Shown piece after piece: positions 52,653-61,678 of a stretch of DNA of 64,000 bases; the stretch's first letter is position 1; every line of letters begins with the position of its first letter. Below the pieces are notes generated by a model. The model had not been told where the DNA came from. It saw nothing but the letters and a program-made list of their open reading frames with translations, and searched no databases. This stretch comes from an uncultured Stenotrophomonas sp. (GTDB lineage Bacteria > Pseudomonadota > Gammaproteobacteria > Xanthomonadales > Xanthomonadaceae). Location of the stretch: NCBI RefSeq assembly GCF_913778665.1, contig NZ_CAJYVQ010000004.1, positions 62,001-126,000 of the forward strand, given 5' to 3'. The translations under genes and the position numbers were made by a program.

Positions 52653-52994
52653 ATGTTGCCGTCCACTCGTGCCCCGTTCTCCAGCCAACACACCACCACC
52701 GAGTCACCCCGCTTTGAGCCGCAAACCGCCATTGCCCTGCTCGACCGCCTGTGCAGCGATGACGTGTTCCGTGCACAGTTCAGCAGGAATCCGATGCAGG
52801 CCTGCCGGCAGATCGGCCTGGCATTCGACTCGATGGCGCAGGTGCCGCCCTGCCTGAGCACCGGCAAGCTGGCCAGCAAGGAAGAGCTGAGCCAGGCCCG
52901 CGATGCCCTGGCGAACTACCTCTCCAGTCACCGCGCATCGATGACCGTGGTCTTCACCTTCGAAGCCGGTCACGTCCACCGCATCATCCAGTAA
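52653..52994 (+). CDS. putative RiPP precursor peptide A
   Basis: A 113-residue peptide with AGAGG upstream of the ATG, five bases after the previous stop. Residues 1-25 are polar; 29-43 hold the leader-like LLDRLCSDDVFRAQF; then ACRQIGLAFDSMAQVPPC, and a second block shared with peptide B, CLSTGKLASKEELSQARDALANYL (67-90). The C-terminal part (91-113, ending FTFEAGHVHRIIQ) differs between the peptides and is the likely core. Resembles the NHLP-related modified-peptide class of Xanthomonadaceae as I remember it (TIGR04509). No toxin or antibiotic activity is shown. Confidence 0.72.
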   Translation: MLPSTRAPFSSQHTTTESPRFEPQTAIALLDRLCSDDVFRAQFSRNPMQACRQIGLAFDSMAQVPPCLSTGKLASKEELSQARDALANYLSSHRASMTVVFTFEAGHVHRIIQ

Positions 52995-53007
52995 CACACC
53001 CGACAGG

Positions 53008-53030
53008 GGGCGCTGGATGCTCCAGCGCCC
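53008..53030. terminator. hairpin between convergent precursor and dehydrogenase genes
   Basis: A 10-bp perfect stem GGGCGCTGGA/TCCAGCGCCC with a three-base loop, 14 bases after the precursor A stop and 13 before the dehydrogenase stop. No T-run. Confidence 0.65.
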
Positions 53031-53042
53031 TGCCGGGCCCGT

Positions 53043-54221
53043 TCAATCGCTGGCCTCGCGCTTCCAGACATGCCCCGCCGGATCCAGTTCTGCGGTCGTC
53101 ATGTTCTGCGAACGCCAGCCGAATCCGCACACCGCCATCGCGCCATCGACCATCGGGTCGAACCCCAGCAGCGACTCGATCTCCGTCTCATTGATCGCCG
53201 CAGTGACGAAGCCACCCAGGCCATTGGCCGTGGCCGCTGTATAAAGTGCCTGCGACACATGGCCGACATCCAGGCTCACGGCACGATAGGCCTTGGCGTG
53301 GTTGCGGTACTTCCAGAAGTTGCGACCGAAACGGCAGACCAGCACCACCATGGCATGGGCCGAAGCGAACCAGTGCTGGCCCGACAACAGGCGCAGGCAA
53401 AAATCGTCCAGCCGGGCAGGCTGTGCCTGCTGCCACGCCAGCTCGTGAGCCACCGCGTGGTAGTGGTACACCCCCGGCTGCAGGCCATCGACATTGCGTG
53501 CAATCACGTAGGCTTCCAGCGGATGCAGACTCCCCGCGGACGGCACGTTCTTCTTCAGGAAGCGCACGCCGGGTTCGGTTTCCACCTGTGCCTGCGCCAT
53601 CAGTACGTGCTGCATCATGCCGGCCAGCATCTCCAGCGGAAGCGGCTTGTCCTCGGCGTAGTTGCGACAGGTGGTACGTGCAGCCAGCAGCTGCGCCACG
53701 GCATCGGGTGCCGCGACCGGCAATGCGATCGCGCCGGGCTGTCGCTCCGGCGCTTCGGCGGGTGGCTTGCCGAGCTGCTGCACCAGGTCCTGCGCGGTCA
53801 CCATCCGGTGCTTCTCCATGTCACCAGCACTGTCTACGCCCGCCCAGCGGGAGTGTCGATGATGGATGGCTGACAACGCCCACCAGTGGCCGTCTCGAAC
53901 ACGCTGGTCGGCCTGCCGCGCTGCCTCGGGCGCGCCCTCCTCCGCGATCAGCAGCCCCGCCTCCAGCAGCGATGCCACCCGGGCGCGGTGCTGCAGGTCA
54001 TCCGGGAAGACCTGCCAGCGCTCGGCACTGGTCTGCAGCAACAACGCGCAAGCGTCCACATCGAGCGTCACAGGCTGATCGAGATGGGCAGCACGCACCT
54101 GCAACTGCTGCACGAACTCCACACCGGTTCCACCCGTCAGCAGGCTGTCCAGGGAGAACGAGGGTTGTTCATCGGGAACAACAGCCAGCGCGTGGCATCG
54201 GCGGTACCGCGAAAAGGTCAT
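53043..54221 (-). CDS. SagB-type nitroreductase-fold peptide maturation dehydrogenase
   Basis: A 392-residue protein. The N-terminal half (about 1-160) is poorly conserved, while the C-terminal half (about 175-385) has the SagB/ThcOx nitroreductase pattern: RTTCRNYAEDKPLPLEMLAG (FMN-contacting Arg), KKNVPSAGSLHPLEAYVIA, GVYHYHAVAHEL, YRAVSLDVGHVSQALYTAA and NGLGGFVTAAINETEIESLLG. SagB-like enzymes oxidise azolines to azoles in TOMM peptides; here no YcaO partner is nearby, so the substrate chemistry may differ. I recall an NCBI family, putative peptide maturation dehydrogenase, for this group. Lies between the two precursor genes. Confidence 0.82.
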   Translation of the reverse strand: MTFSRYRRCHALAVVPDEQPSFSLDSLLTGGTGVEFVQQLQVRAAHLDQPVTLDVDACALLLQTSAERWQVFPDDLQHRARVASLLEAGLLIAEEGAPEAARQADQRVRDGHWWALSAIHHRHSRWAGVDSAGDMEKHRMVTAQDLVQQLGKPPAEAPERQPGAIALPVAAPDAVAQLLAARTTCRNYAEDKPLPLEMLAGMMQHVLMAQAQVETEPGVRFLKKNVPSAGSLHPLEAYVIARNVDGLQPGVYHYHAVAHELAWQQAQPARLDDFCLRLLSGQHWFASAHAMVVLVCRFGRNFWKYRNHAKAYRAVSLDVGHVSQALYTAATANGLGGFVTAAINETEIESLLGFDPMVDGAMAVCGFGWRSQNMTTAELDPAGHVWKREASD

Positions 54222-54385
54222 CGGAGTTCCTGTGGCGAATGGGGATCAGGCCGTGTGCAGCCGGTGGAGCTGGGGAAGTATGACCCGGTACTGTGTTCAA
54301 GACCCATCGATCCGCGCCGCTATGAGTACGGCCACAGGCACGCGCCACTCGTTCGACCCTCCCTGTCTCCTTGGATCCCACGCTC

Positions 54386-54670
54386 ATGACGAACCAGAAG
54401 TCTCCGTTGTCCCTTGCCGATGCCACCACGCTGTTGGACCGTTTGACCTCGGACGAGGCTTTCCGCGCGACGTTCAAGCAGCATCCGGCCACCGCCCTTC
54501 GGCAGATCAGTGCCGAGGCCGCTGCAGCCGCAGAAGGATGCATGCTGTCGGCCGACCTGGCCTCCAGCGAAGATCTGGCCGCGGCACGCGACAATCTGGT
54601 GCAGCAGCTGACCGAGCGCTCGGTGTTCAGCCATCCGCATTGCTTCATCGACGGTTCGCAGGCTCCCTGA
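54386..54670 (+). CDS. putative RiPP precursor peptide B
   Basis: A 94-residue peptide paralogous to precursor A. Leader block LLDRLTSDEAFRATF at 16-30, then the second shared block CMLSADLASSEDLAAARDNL (52-71) and a distinct tail RSVFSHPHCFIDGSQAP with His, Cys, Ser and Asp that could be modified. The promoter region (54222-54385) is shared divergently with the dehydrogenase gene, suggesting linked expression. The start ATG at 54386 has a weak GGAT site; a TTG five codons earlier is possible. Confidence 0.7.
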   Translation: MTNQKSPLSLADATTLLDRLTSDEAFRATFKQHPATALRQISAEAAAAAEGCMLSADLASSEDLAAARDNLVQQLTERSVFSHPHCFIDGSQAP

Positions 54671-54684
54671 CCTTGGTTGATCGC

Positions 54685-57189
54685 TCAGGATGCGTCCGGT
54701 GAGGCGGCGCATCCCGGGCGTGATGGCCCACGCTGGCTGTCACCCACATTCAGTGCCTGCAACGCGGACGATCCTGCAAACTCGGTATAAGCGCGCCCGC
54801 GGTGCCGATGCATCCAGTCCAACTGCGACTGATGCTCCTGTGTCGCGCCCTGTGCAGCATAGGCTGCTGCCAGCACGCTGTGGACCTGGAACAGCTCACT
54901 ACCGTCAACCATTGCCTGCAGCATCGTGATTGCCTGCGCGCTGTCGCCGGACAGGTGCAACGCATTGGCCTTGACCACCGCCGCCAGTTGGCGCGCACGT
55001 GGATCGACCGTATCGTCCGCCAATGCATCAAGCTCGGCCAGCTGCCGGGTGATCGAGGACTGCAGGCCCAATCGCTGTGCCGCATACAGGTTGGCCGCAG
55101 CAAAATACAGGTACTGTCCACGCTCACCGTTGTCGGGTTGCGCCGCATTCCGCAGCATCGCGCTGGCCTGCGTTGCGATGTCACGTGGCGCTACGCAGCG
55201 GGCCGACGCGGCGTGAACAGCCAAATTGACCGTGCCCAGCAGATCACAGACGAAGGGACCGTCATTGCACCGGCCTGCGGCCCCGATCGAGGCTGCCAAC
55301 GCCCGCTCGAACCGCCCCTCATCGATGGCCAGTGAAGTCCCTTCCAGCCATCGTCCCGGCCCGTTCTCCGGCAACCGCGCCAGCACTGCATTGGCTTCTG
55401 CATTTCGCCCGGACACGGCCAGCGCCGCAACCAGCTGCCGGTTCGGGCGACCTTCGGCGAGCTGCATGGCACGGCGCAGCGTTGCCACCGCCTCATCAAC
55501 CTTTCCCCGTGCCAGCTGGATGCGCCCGAGCAGCTCCAGCGTCACGCTGCGCAGCGGGTTCTGCTCGACATTTGCATGGGCAACGGCCTGCTCCGCCTTT
55601 TCATAGTGGCCCAGCACGAACTCGGCCAGGCCGTAGTTGACGCTGGCCCCGTGATGATCTGGATACAGATCGGCCAATACCTTCCAGGCCTCGCCAGCGG
55701 CGGATTCTGAACCGGACTCCAGCTCCACCTGCCATGCATCCAGATACAGGCCCTCACGCGTGCTCAGCCGGTGGCGCAGCGTCCTGACCTTGGTCAGCAA
55801 GCCGCGCGCGTCCTCCAGCCGGCCCTGGCTGAACATCGAGCGCATCTGCCCGATATAGGCCATGGCGAAGTCGGGATCGATGCGCGTTGCGATCTGGAAA
55901 AATTTCAACGATGACTCGGTCTGTCCACGGCCGTAGGCAAGCTGTCCGCGCGCATAGGCATGCAGCGCATCGAGGTTGGCGGTTGCCACCTGTGGCAACG
56001 GTGCCGATGTTTTGCCGATCTGCGCCATCGCTTCGCCCAGCCGCGCTCGCAACTGCACCACGACCTGGTCACTGGAGGTCAGCGCGGAAGGCAGGCCCTT
56101 GCCATCGGAATAGACCGAGTAGACGGTCTCGCCCGTGGCAGGATTGACAACATCGACGGCAATCCGCAACTGGCCGTGCACCTCACGGATCGAGGGATCG
56201 AGTACTGCGCGGGCGCCATCGCGCATCGCGATCTGGACAGCGGCCCCACGATCGATCTCGGTGTTGGGTGGCATCAACATGCGCGCCATGGTGTCGCGCG
56301 CCTTCATGTCGCTGATCACATTTACGTAGCGCGACTGCTCAAGCCCGATGCGCAACGCCTGGTTCAAGGCGTCGTCCAGGACCGGGTTGTCGGTCAGGTT
56401 GCGCGCATCGGCCATCACCACCCAGTCGCGTTCGGCGAAGGCAATCGCCGGCTGCGGCCGCGCCAGCAGCCAAAGACCCAGCCCGACAGAGACAATCAGG
56501 GCCGCCTGCGCGGCCATCGCCAGCGGGCGCCGCCAGACCGGGACGTCGGGGCGCGCCTTGTCGCTGGCACGCGGCCGCGAAAGCATGCCCGTGCCTGCCA
56601 CCGCCACGCCCAGCACTTCCATCGATTGCGCCACACCGCGAAAGCGCCAGCGACCGAATGACCTCCACTGCAGGCGACCGCCCAGTTCCCCCAGCTCCGT
56701 TGCTGCGCGGCGTACCACCGATTCGGCAGCCGCCGACATCAGCAGTTGTCCAGGGGGTGCCAACTGCATCAGGCGCGCGGCCATCGGCTTGGCCAGGCCC
56801 TCCACCTCCACTGCCTTGGCTCCAAGCGCGATCGATTCGGTGCTGTTGTTCCACAGGATGACTTCGCCCACATGCAGCCCTGCCCGCGCCTGCAGGCGGA
56901 TGTCGCGGTCCTGCCCCAGCGGTTGCAGGCCACGCTGGTAATCCAGCGCGAAGCCGAGCGCATCGATCGGGCGCTCGAACAGCATGAACAAGCCATCGGA
57001 GCGGTCGATCAGCTGGCCGTGCCAGCGCTGCTGCAGCGCCAGCACCAGGCGGTCGTGCTCCTGGAACAGTTCGGCGGCGGCGACATCGCCGATGCGTTCG
57101 ACCAGCAGCAACGAGTCACACAGATCGGTGAACAGCAGGGCGCGCAGTTGCTGGTTGTGCGGCGTCGACGTTCCGTTGTCGCCATTCAT
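54685..57189 (-). CDS. class III nucleotide cyclase-domain/TPR membrane protein of the RiPP locus
   Basis: An 834-residue protein. Residues 12-190: class III adenylate/guanylate cyclase domain, with metal-ligand Asp in LLFTDLCDS (Asp22) and RSDGLFMLF (Asp65). The usual Asn/Arg transition-state residues of the GxxVNxAARL motif are replaced (GAKAVEVEGLAKPM), so catalysis is doubtful. About 238-260: one transmembrane helix. About 265-420: a TolB/FlgO-like domain (NLTDNPVLDDALNQALRIGLEQSRYVNVISD). About 430-800: TPR-type helical repeats. I recall a family named putative peptide modification system cyclase for this architecture. GGGAGG upstream of the ATG. Confidence 0.8.
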   Translation of the reverse strand: MNGDNGTSTPHNQQLRALLFTDLCDSLLLVERIGDVAAAELFQEHDRLVLALQQRWHGQLIDRSDGLFMLFERPIDALGFALDYQRGLQPLGQDRDIRLQARAGLHVGEVILWNNSTESIALGAKAVEVEGLAKPMAARLMQLAPPGQLLMSAAAESVVRRAATELGELGGRLQWRSFGRWRFRGVAQSMEVLGVAVAGTGMLSRPRASDKARPDVPVWRRPLAMAAQAALIVSVGLGLWLLARPQPAIAFAERDWVVMADARNLTDNPVLDDALNQALRIGLEQSRYVNVISDMKARDTMARMLMPPNTEIDRGAAVQIAMRDGARAVLDPSIREVHGQLRIAVDVVNPATGETVYSVYSDGKGLPSALTSSDQVVVQLRARLGEAMAQIGKTSAPLPQVATANLDALHAYARGQLAYGRGQTESSLKFFQIATRIDPDFAMAYIGQMRSMFSQGRLEDARGLLTKVRTLRHRLSTREGLYLDAWQVELESGSESAAGEAWKVLADLYPDHHGASVNYGLAEFVLGHYEKAEQAVAHANVEQNPLRSVTLELLGRIQLARGKVDEAVATLRRAMQLAEGRPNRQLVAALAVSGRNAEANAVLARLPENGPGRWLEGTSLAIDEGRFERALAASIGAAGRCNDGPFVCDLLGTVNLAVHAASARCVAPRDIATQASAMLRNAAQPDNGERGQYLYFAAANLYAAQRLGLQSSITRQLAELDALADDTVDPRARQLAAVVKANALHLSGDSAQAITMLQAMVDGSELFQVHSVLAAAYAAQGATQEHQSQLDWMHRHRGRAYTEFAGSSALQALNVGDSQRGPSRPGCAASPDAS

Positions 57190-57206
57190 CGCCTCTGTCC
57201 TCCCGA

Positions 57207-58247
57207 TCAAGGTGATTGCGCTGCGTCCACCCAACGCAGGCAGTTGCCGCCGTCGTGCTTGGCCTGGTAGAGCGCGCGGTCGGCGCTGGCGTACCACTCG
57301 GTCCAGCCCGATTCCGGCGCCAGCAGGCTGGCACCGATGCTGACCAGGCTCACGTGCGGCGTACCGTGGCTGCGTTCCAGCAGACCGTGCACCGCGCTGA
57401 GAATGAACTCGGCCGCGTGCTGCACGATCTCATGATTTCCACGGCGAAGGATCAGGCAGAACTCGTCGCCACCGAGCCGGCAGGCCAGATCGTGCTCGCC
57501 AGCCATCGAACGCAGGATGTTGCCCATGCTCTGCAGGACGCGATCACCGGCCTGGTGGCCGTGGCGGTCATTGATCTGCTTGAAGCGGTCGCAGTCGATC
57601 AGCAGCAGCGCCTGCGGCGGGCCATTGCCGTCGATGCGGCACTCCTGCAGGTACAGGGTGAGGCCACGGCGGTTGTGCAGGCCGGTCAGTTCATCGGTGC
57701 GCACCAGCTCACGGGTGTGGGTCAGCTGGTGGGTGGTGATGTACAGATTGTCCAGCGCGGTTTCCAGATCGTGGTTGCGCCGTCGCAGCTGGCTGATCAG
57801 GGCCTGCTCGTTGGTCAGCACGCGCATGATCGTGCGGCGCAGGAAGTAGGCGACCAGCCCCGGGTCGGATTCGACCAGGCGGTGGAAGTCGGAGGGGCCC
57901 AGTTCCAGCACTTCACAGTCGACCAGGGCGCGGGCACTGGCGCTGCGCGGGTGGTCGCCGACCAGCAGCCCCAGCTCACCGAAGAACTCGTGTTGACCGA
58001 GGGTCTTGATCACCAGGTCCTCGCCGAAGTCCAGTTCGATCTGGCCCTCGAGGATCACATACATGCGCTCGCCACGGCGTCCACGCTGGAACAGCCACTG
58101 TCCGGCATGAAGCTTGCACGCACGAGCAAATCTGGCGAACAATGCGACCTCGGCATCGGACAGCAGCGCATGCACGATCTCGGCCATCGCCACCCGGGCG
58201 ATACCTGACGTCACATCACTGTTCTCGGCCGCACCCCTGCCGGTCAT
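57207..58247 (-). CDS. cyclic-nucleotide-binding GGDEF protein
   Basis: A 346-residue protein: N-terminal cNMP-binding (CRP-like) domain (about 25-140: GQWLFQRGRRGERMYVILEGQIEL, HEFFGELGLLVGDHPRSASARA, the phosphate-cassette pattern), a coiled linker, then a GGDEF domain with intact CRLGGDEFCLIL (about 260). It should make cyclic di-GMP. The product-inhibition RxxD site is degenerate (GEHD). Only 17 bp upstream of the cyclase gene and in the same direction, so co-transcribed: a cNMP sensor beside a nucleotide-cyclase protein. ATG and an upstream GTG (58256) are both possible starts. Confidence 0.85.
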   Translation of the reverse strand: MTGRGAAENSDVTSGIARVAMAEIVHALLSDAEVALFARFARACKLHAGQWLFQRGRRGERMYVILEGQIELDFGEDLVIKTLGQHEFFGELGLLVGDHPRSASARALVDCEVLELGPSDFHRLVESDPGLVAYFLRRTIMRVLTNEQALISQLRRRNHDLETALDNLYITTHQLTHTRELVRTDELTGLHNRRGLTLYLQECRIDGNGPPQALLLIDCDRFKQINDRHGHQAGDRVLQSMGNILRSMAGEHDLACRLGGDEFCLILRRGNHEIVQHAAEFILSAVHGLLERSHGTPHVSLVSIGASLLAPESGWTEWYASADRALYQAKHDGGNCLRWVDAAQSP

Positions 58248-58510
58248 TCCCTGCACCCGCCGCCAGCGTCCCCTGGTGAGCCGCGGAGCATAGCACCGCT
58301 TTAAAATGTGCGCCCTATCTCATTTTGAGCTTTCCGGCCCGCGTTCCCGCCGTGAAGCAGTGCAGTGGCCGTTCTGCTCGCCAAGGGCGTGCAAAAAGTC
58401 GTTCCGGATCAATTCGATGGCCGCCTTCACAGGATTTCGGCCAAAGTGCCCGGCGATCGGGTGCGCCTGATTGACGCGGCCCGCATTCACACCACTTCCA
58501 TCGATATAAC

Positions 58511-58542
58511 AACGCCGGCAGGTCCCCCGACCTGCCGGCGTT
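58511..58542 (-). terminator. strong hairpin, probable terminator of aceBA
   Basis: A 13-bp perfect stem AACGCCGGCAGGT/ACCTGCCGGCGTT with a six-base loop. On the minus strand it lies about 75 bases downstream of the aceA stop and is followed by TGTTATATCG. Confidence 0.65.
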
Positions 58543-58587
58543 GCCTGGCCCTTCCGTGGCCACCCTGATTGCTCGCAGACCCGGTTG

Positions 58588-58612
58588 AGCCGGCCTGCGG
58601 CCGGCACTACCC
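58588..58612. repeat. GTAG-type REP palindrome next to aceA
   Basis: GCCGGCC/GGCCGGC palindrome ending CACTACC, three bases past the aceA stop. Confidence 0.65.
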
Positions 58613-58614
58613 GC

Positions 58615-59916
58615 TCAGGCGGCGCGTTCGCTGCGCCCGCCGTGGAACTGCTCTTCTTCGGTCGAGCCGGTCAATGCGGTGGTCGACGACTGACCCTGCT
58701 GGATCGCCTGGGTGACCGCATCGAAGTAGCCGGTGCCGACTTCGCGCTGGTGCTTGACCGCAGTGAAGCCGCGCTCGGCCGCTTCGAATTCAGCTTCCTG
58801 CAGTTCCACGAACGCACTCATCTGGCGGCGCGCATAACCGTGGGCCAGGTTGAACATGCCGTAGTTCAGCGCGTGGAAACCGGCCAGGGTGATGAACTGG
58901 AACTTGTAGCCATAGCGGCCCAGTTCGCGCTGGAACTTGGCGATGGTGGCGTCGTCCAGGTTCTTCTTCCAGTTGAAGCTGGGCGAGCAGTTGTAGGCCA
59001 GCAGCTTGCCGGGGAACTTCGCATGGATCGCTTCGGCGAACCTGCGGGCGAATTCCAGGTCCGGCTTGCCGGTCTCGCACCACACCAGGTCGGCGTAGGG
59101 CGCGTAGGCCAGGCCGCGGCTGATCGCCTGTTCCAGGCCGTTGCGGGTCTTGTAGAAGCCTTCAACGGTGCGCTCGCCGGTGGCGAACGGCTTGTCGTTG
59201 CCGTCGATGTCGCTGGTCAGCAGGTCGGCCGCCTCGGCATCGGTACGCGCCACCAGCAGGGTCGGCACGCCCAGCACGTCGGCGGCCAGGCGCGCGGCGT
59301 TGAGCTTCTCGATCGCCTCGCGGGTCGGCACCAGTACCTTGCCGCCCATGTGGCCGCACTTCTTCACCGAGGCCAGCTGGTCCTCGAAGTGCACGCCGGC
59401 GGCACCGGCCTCGATCATTGCCTTCATCAGCTCGAAGGCGTTGAGCACGCCGCCGAAACCGGCTTCGGCGTCGGCCACGATCGGCTGCAGGAAGTCGATG
59501 TCATCCTTGCCTTCGGCGTGGTGCAGCTGGTCGGCGCGCAGCAGGGTGTTGTTGATGCGCTTGACCACCGCCGGCACCGAATCGGCCGGGTACAGCGACT
59601 GGTCCGGGTACATCTGCCCAGCCAGGTTGGCATCGGCGGCCACCTGCCAGCCGGACAGGTAGATCGCCTTCAACCCGGCCTTGACCTGCTGCATGGCCTG
59701 GTTGCCGGTCAGCGCACCCAGCGCATTGACGAACTCGCGCTCGTGCAGCGACGCCCAGAGCTTCTCCGCACCCAGGCGGGCCAGCGAATGCTCGATGTGG
59801 ACGGTGCCGCGCAGGCGCACCACGTCGGCGGCGCTGTAGTTGCGCTGGATGCCTTCCCAACGCGGGTTGGTATCCCAGTCGTGCTGGATCTGTTCGGCAG
59901 TGGGCAGCTTGCTCAT
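58615..59916 (-). CDS. aceA: isocitrate lyase
   Basis: A 433-residue glyoxylate-shunt enzyme that cleaves isocitrate to succinate and glyoxylate. The active-site [14 protein letters not shown] (catalytic Cys, about residue 195) and [36 protein letters not shown] and [14 protein letters not shown] are present. The length is typical. Downstream of aceB by 66 bp in the same direction; together they let the cell grow on acetate or fatty acids, fitting the acyl-CoA pathways elsewhere in the window. Confidence 0.97.
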   Translation of the reverse strand: MSKLPTAEQIQHDWDTNPRWEGIQRNYSAADVVRLRGTVHIEHSLARLGAEKLWASLHEREFVNALGALTGNQAMQQVKAGLKAIYLSGWQVAADANLAGQMYPDQSLYPADSVPAVVKRINNTLLRADQLHHAEGKDDIDFLQPIVADAEAGFGGVLNAFELMKAMIEAGAAGVHFEDQLASVKKCGHMGGKVLVPTREAIEKLNAARLAADVLGVPTLLVARTDAEAADLLTSDIDGNDKPFATGERTVEGFYKTRNGLEQAISRGLAYAPYADLVWCETGKPDLEFARRFAEAIHAKFPGKLLAYNCSPSFNWKKNLDDATIAKFQRELGRYGYKFQFITLAGFHALNYGMFNLAHGYARRQMSAFVELQEAEFEAAERGFTAVKHQREVGTGYFDAVTQAIQQGQSSTTALTGSTEEEQFHGGRSERAA

Positions 59917-59982
59917 GTCTTTCTCCAGTTCGGTTCGTGCGTGCAGCGGGGAAGGAAGCGACGGCGTAACGCGAGCGCGCGG

Positions 59983-61605
59983 TCAGTCGATGCGTGCGTA
60001 GGCCGGCAGGGTCAGGAAGTCGGTCAGTTCGTTGCTGCGGCTCAGTTCGGCCAGCAGGGCGACCGCCTCGCCGATGCGGGCGCCACCGGGCAACGCGGCG
60101 GTATCGCCCAGTCGTGCAGGCAGCTGCGCCAGCGTGGCGTCGAGCAGGGCCAGGTCGATCGCGGTGCCATCGTCCAGCTGCTGGCCCTGCGTGTGCAGCC
60201 ACTGCCACAGCTGGCTGCGGCTGATCTCGGCGGTGGCCGCGTCCTCCATCAGGTGATGGATCGGCACGCAGCCGTTGCCATCCAGCCACGCGGCCAGATA
60301 GCGCACGCAGACTTCCACGTTACTGTCGAAGCCGGCGCGGGTGATGGTGCCCGGCGGCCGTGCGATGAGTTCATCGCGGCCGACGCGCACGTCCTGGCGC
60401 AGCACGTTGTGCTGGTTCGCGGTGGGCATGTGCTCGTCGAAGATCGCCATCGCCACCGGAATCAGCGCCGGGTGCGCGACCCAGGTGCCGTCATGGCCCG
60501 CGGTCACTTCGCGCAGCTTGTCGGCGCGCACGCGGGCCATCGCCTGCTCGTTGGCGGCCGCATCGTTGTTGATCGGGATCTGCGCAGCCATGCCGCCCAT
60601 CGCATGCGCACCGCGGCGATGGCAGGTCTGGATCAGCAGCTCCGAATAGGCCTTCAGGAACGGCTGGGTCATGGTCACCTGGCCACGCTCGGGCAGCACG
60701 CGGTCGGCATGGCGGCGGAAGGTCTTCAGGTACGAGAAGATGTAATCCCAGCGCCCGCAGTTCAGGCCGACGATGCGGTCACGCAGCGCGTGCAGGATCT
60801 CGTCCATCTCGAACACCGCCGGCAGCGTTTCGATCAGCACGGTCACCTTGATCTGGCCGTGCGGCAGGCCGAGCATGCCTTCGATGTGCGACAGCGCGGT
60901 TTCCCACAGCGCAGCCTCTTCCATGCTCTGCAGCTTGGGCAGGTAGAAGTACGGGCCACGGTCCCTGGCCTGCAGCGTGCGCGCGTTGTGGAAGGCGAAA
61001 ACGGCCGCGTCGAACAGGCCGCCGGCGATGAACTGGCCATCGATGCGCACGTGCTTCTCGTCCAGATGCCAGCCGCGCGGGCGCACGATCAGCACGGCCT
61101 GTTCGTCGTACGGGCGCAGCGTGTAGTGCTTGCCATTGGCGGCGGTGAATTCCAGATCACCACGCACCGCCGCCGCCAGCGACTGCTGCCCGGCCAGCAG
61201 GTTGCGCCAGGTCGGCGAGGTCGAATCCTCGAAGTCGGCCATGAACACCTTGGCGCCGGAGTTCAGCGCGTTGATGACCATCTTCGGGTCTGTCGGGCCG
61301 GTGATCTCGACGCGGCGGTCCTGCAGCGCGGCCGGCAGCGGCGCAACGCGCCAGTCGCCGCTACGGATCGCGGTGGTGTCTTCACGGAAGTCCGGCAGGC
61401 CGCCCTGGTCGAAGAACGCCTGGCGTTCACAGCGGGCCTGCAGCCGTGCCTGCCGGCCCGGTTCCACCGCACGGTGCAGCGACACCAGCAGGGCCAGCAG
61501 CGGCGCCGGCAGCACGGCGTCCTGGCCGGCCACGCGGGTCGCCAGGGCGATTCCGGGGGTAGCCTTGCTGGCAGGGGCGGGAACAGCGGAAGCGACGGCG
61601 GACAT
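59983..61605 (-). CDS. aceB: malate synthase A
   Basis: A 540-residue malate synthase of the A type, condensing glyoxylate with acetyl-CoA. Conserved segments: KVFMADFEDSTSPTWRNLL (about 118), RPRGWHLDEKHVRIDG, VLIETLPAVFEMDEILHALRDRIVGLNCGRWDYIFS (metal-binding Glu and Asp, about 255-290) and AHPALIPVAMAIFD, with the catalytic Asp region HHLMEDAATAEISRSQLWQW. Start at 61605 removes 25 in-frame codons that overlap the promoter. First gene of the aceBA operon, divergent from a LysR gene. Confidence 0.96.
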   Translation of the reverse strand: MSAVASAVPAPASKATPGIALATRVAGQDAVLPAPLLALLVSLHRAVEPGRQARLQARCERQAFFDQGGLPDFREDTTAIRSGDWRVAPLPAALQDRRVEITGPTDPKMVINALNSGAKVFMADFEDSTSPTWRNLLAGQQSLAAAVRGDLEFTAANGKHYTLRPYDEQAVLIVRPRGWHLDEKHVRIDGQFIAGGLFDAAVFAFHNARTLQARDRGPYFYLPKLQSMEEAALWETALSHIEGMLGLPHGQIKVTVLIETLPAVFEMDEILHALRDRIVGLNCGRWDYIFSYLKTFRRHADRVLPERGQVTMTQPFLKAYSELLIQTCHRRGAHAMGGMAAQIPINNDAAANEQAMARVRADKLREVTAGHDGTWVAHPALIPVAMAIFDEHMPTANQHNVLRQDVRVGRDELIARPPGTITRAGFDSNVEVCVRYLAAWLDGNGCVPIHHLMEDAATAEISRSQLWQWLHTQGQQLDDGTAIDLALLDATLAQLPARLGDTAALPGGARIGEAVALLAELSRSNELTDFLTLPAYARID

Positions 61606-61662
61606 GGGGCGACTCCAGCGGTGGGGGAACGCCTCCACGGTGCCGCCCGGGCCGAGTATTTG

Positions 61663-61678
61663 GCAAAACAGTTTTTGC
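61663..61678. promoter_or_regulatory. inverted repeat between aceB and the divergent LysR gene
   Basis: GCAAAA-CAGT-TTTTGC, six-base perfect arms, in the 110-bp AT-rich gap separating the divergent genes. A LysR-type regulator binding here could control aceBA and its own gene. Confidence 0.5.

Larger units (their letters stand above)
58248..58614. other. gene-free region between the GGDEF and aceA genes
   Basis: About 370 bases with no CDS that I can support. It includes the presumed promoter of the GGDEF operon on the left (AT-rich TTTAAAATG at 58299-58311), the strong hairpin at 58511-58542 and a REP palindrome at 58588-58612. Short ORFs in all frames lack conserved features. Confidence 0.5.

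Noticed and set aside
58315..58607. Small ORFs between the GGDEF gene and aceA
   Set aside because: They run through a strong hairpin and a REP palindrome, and have no conserved composition or start signal.
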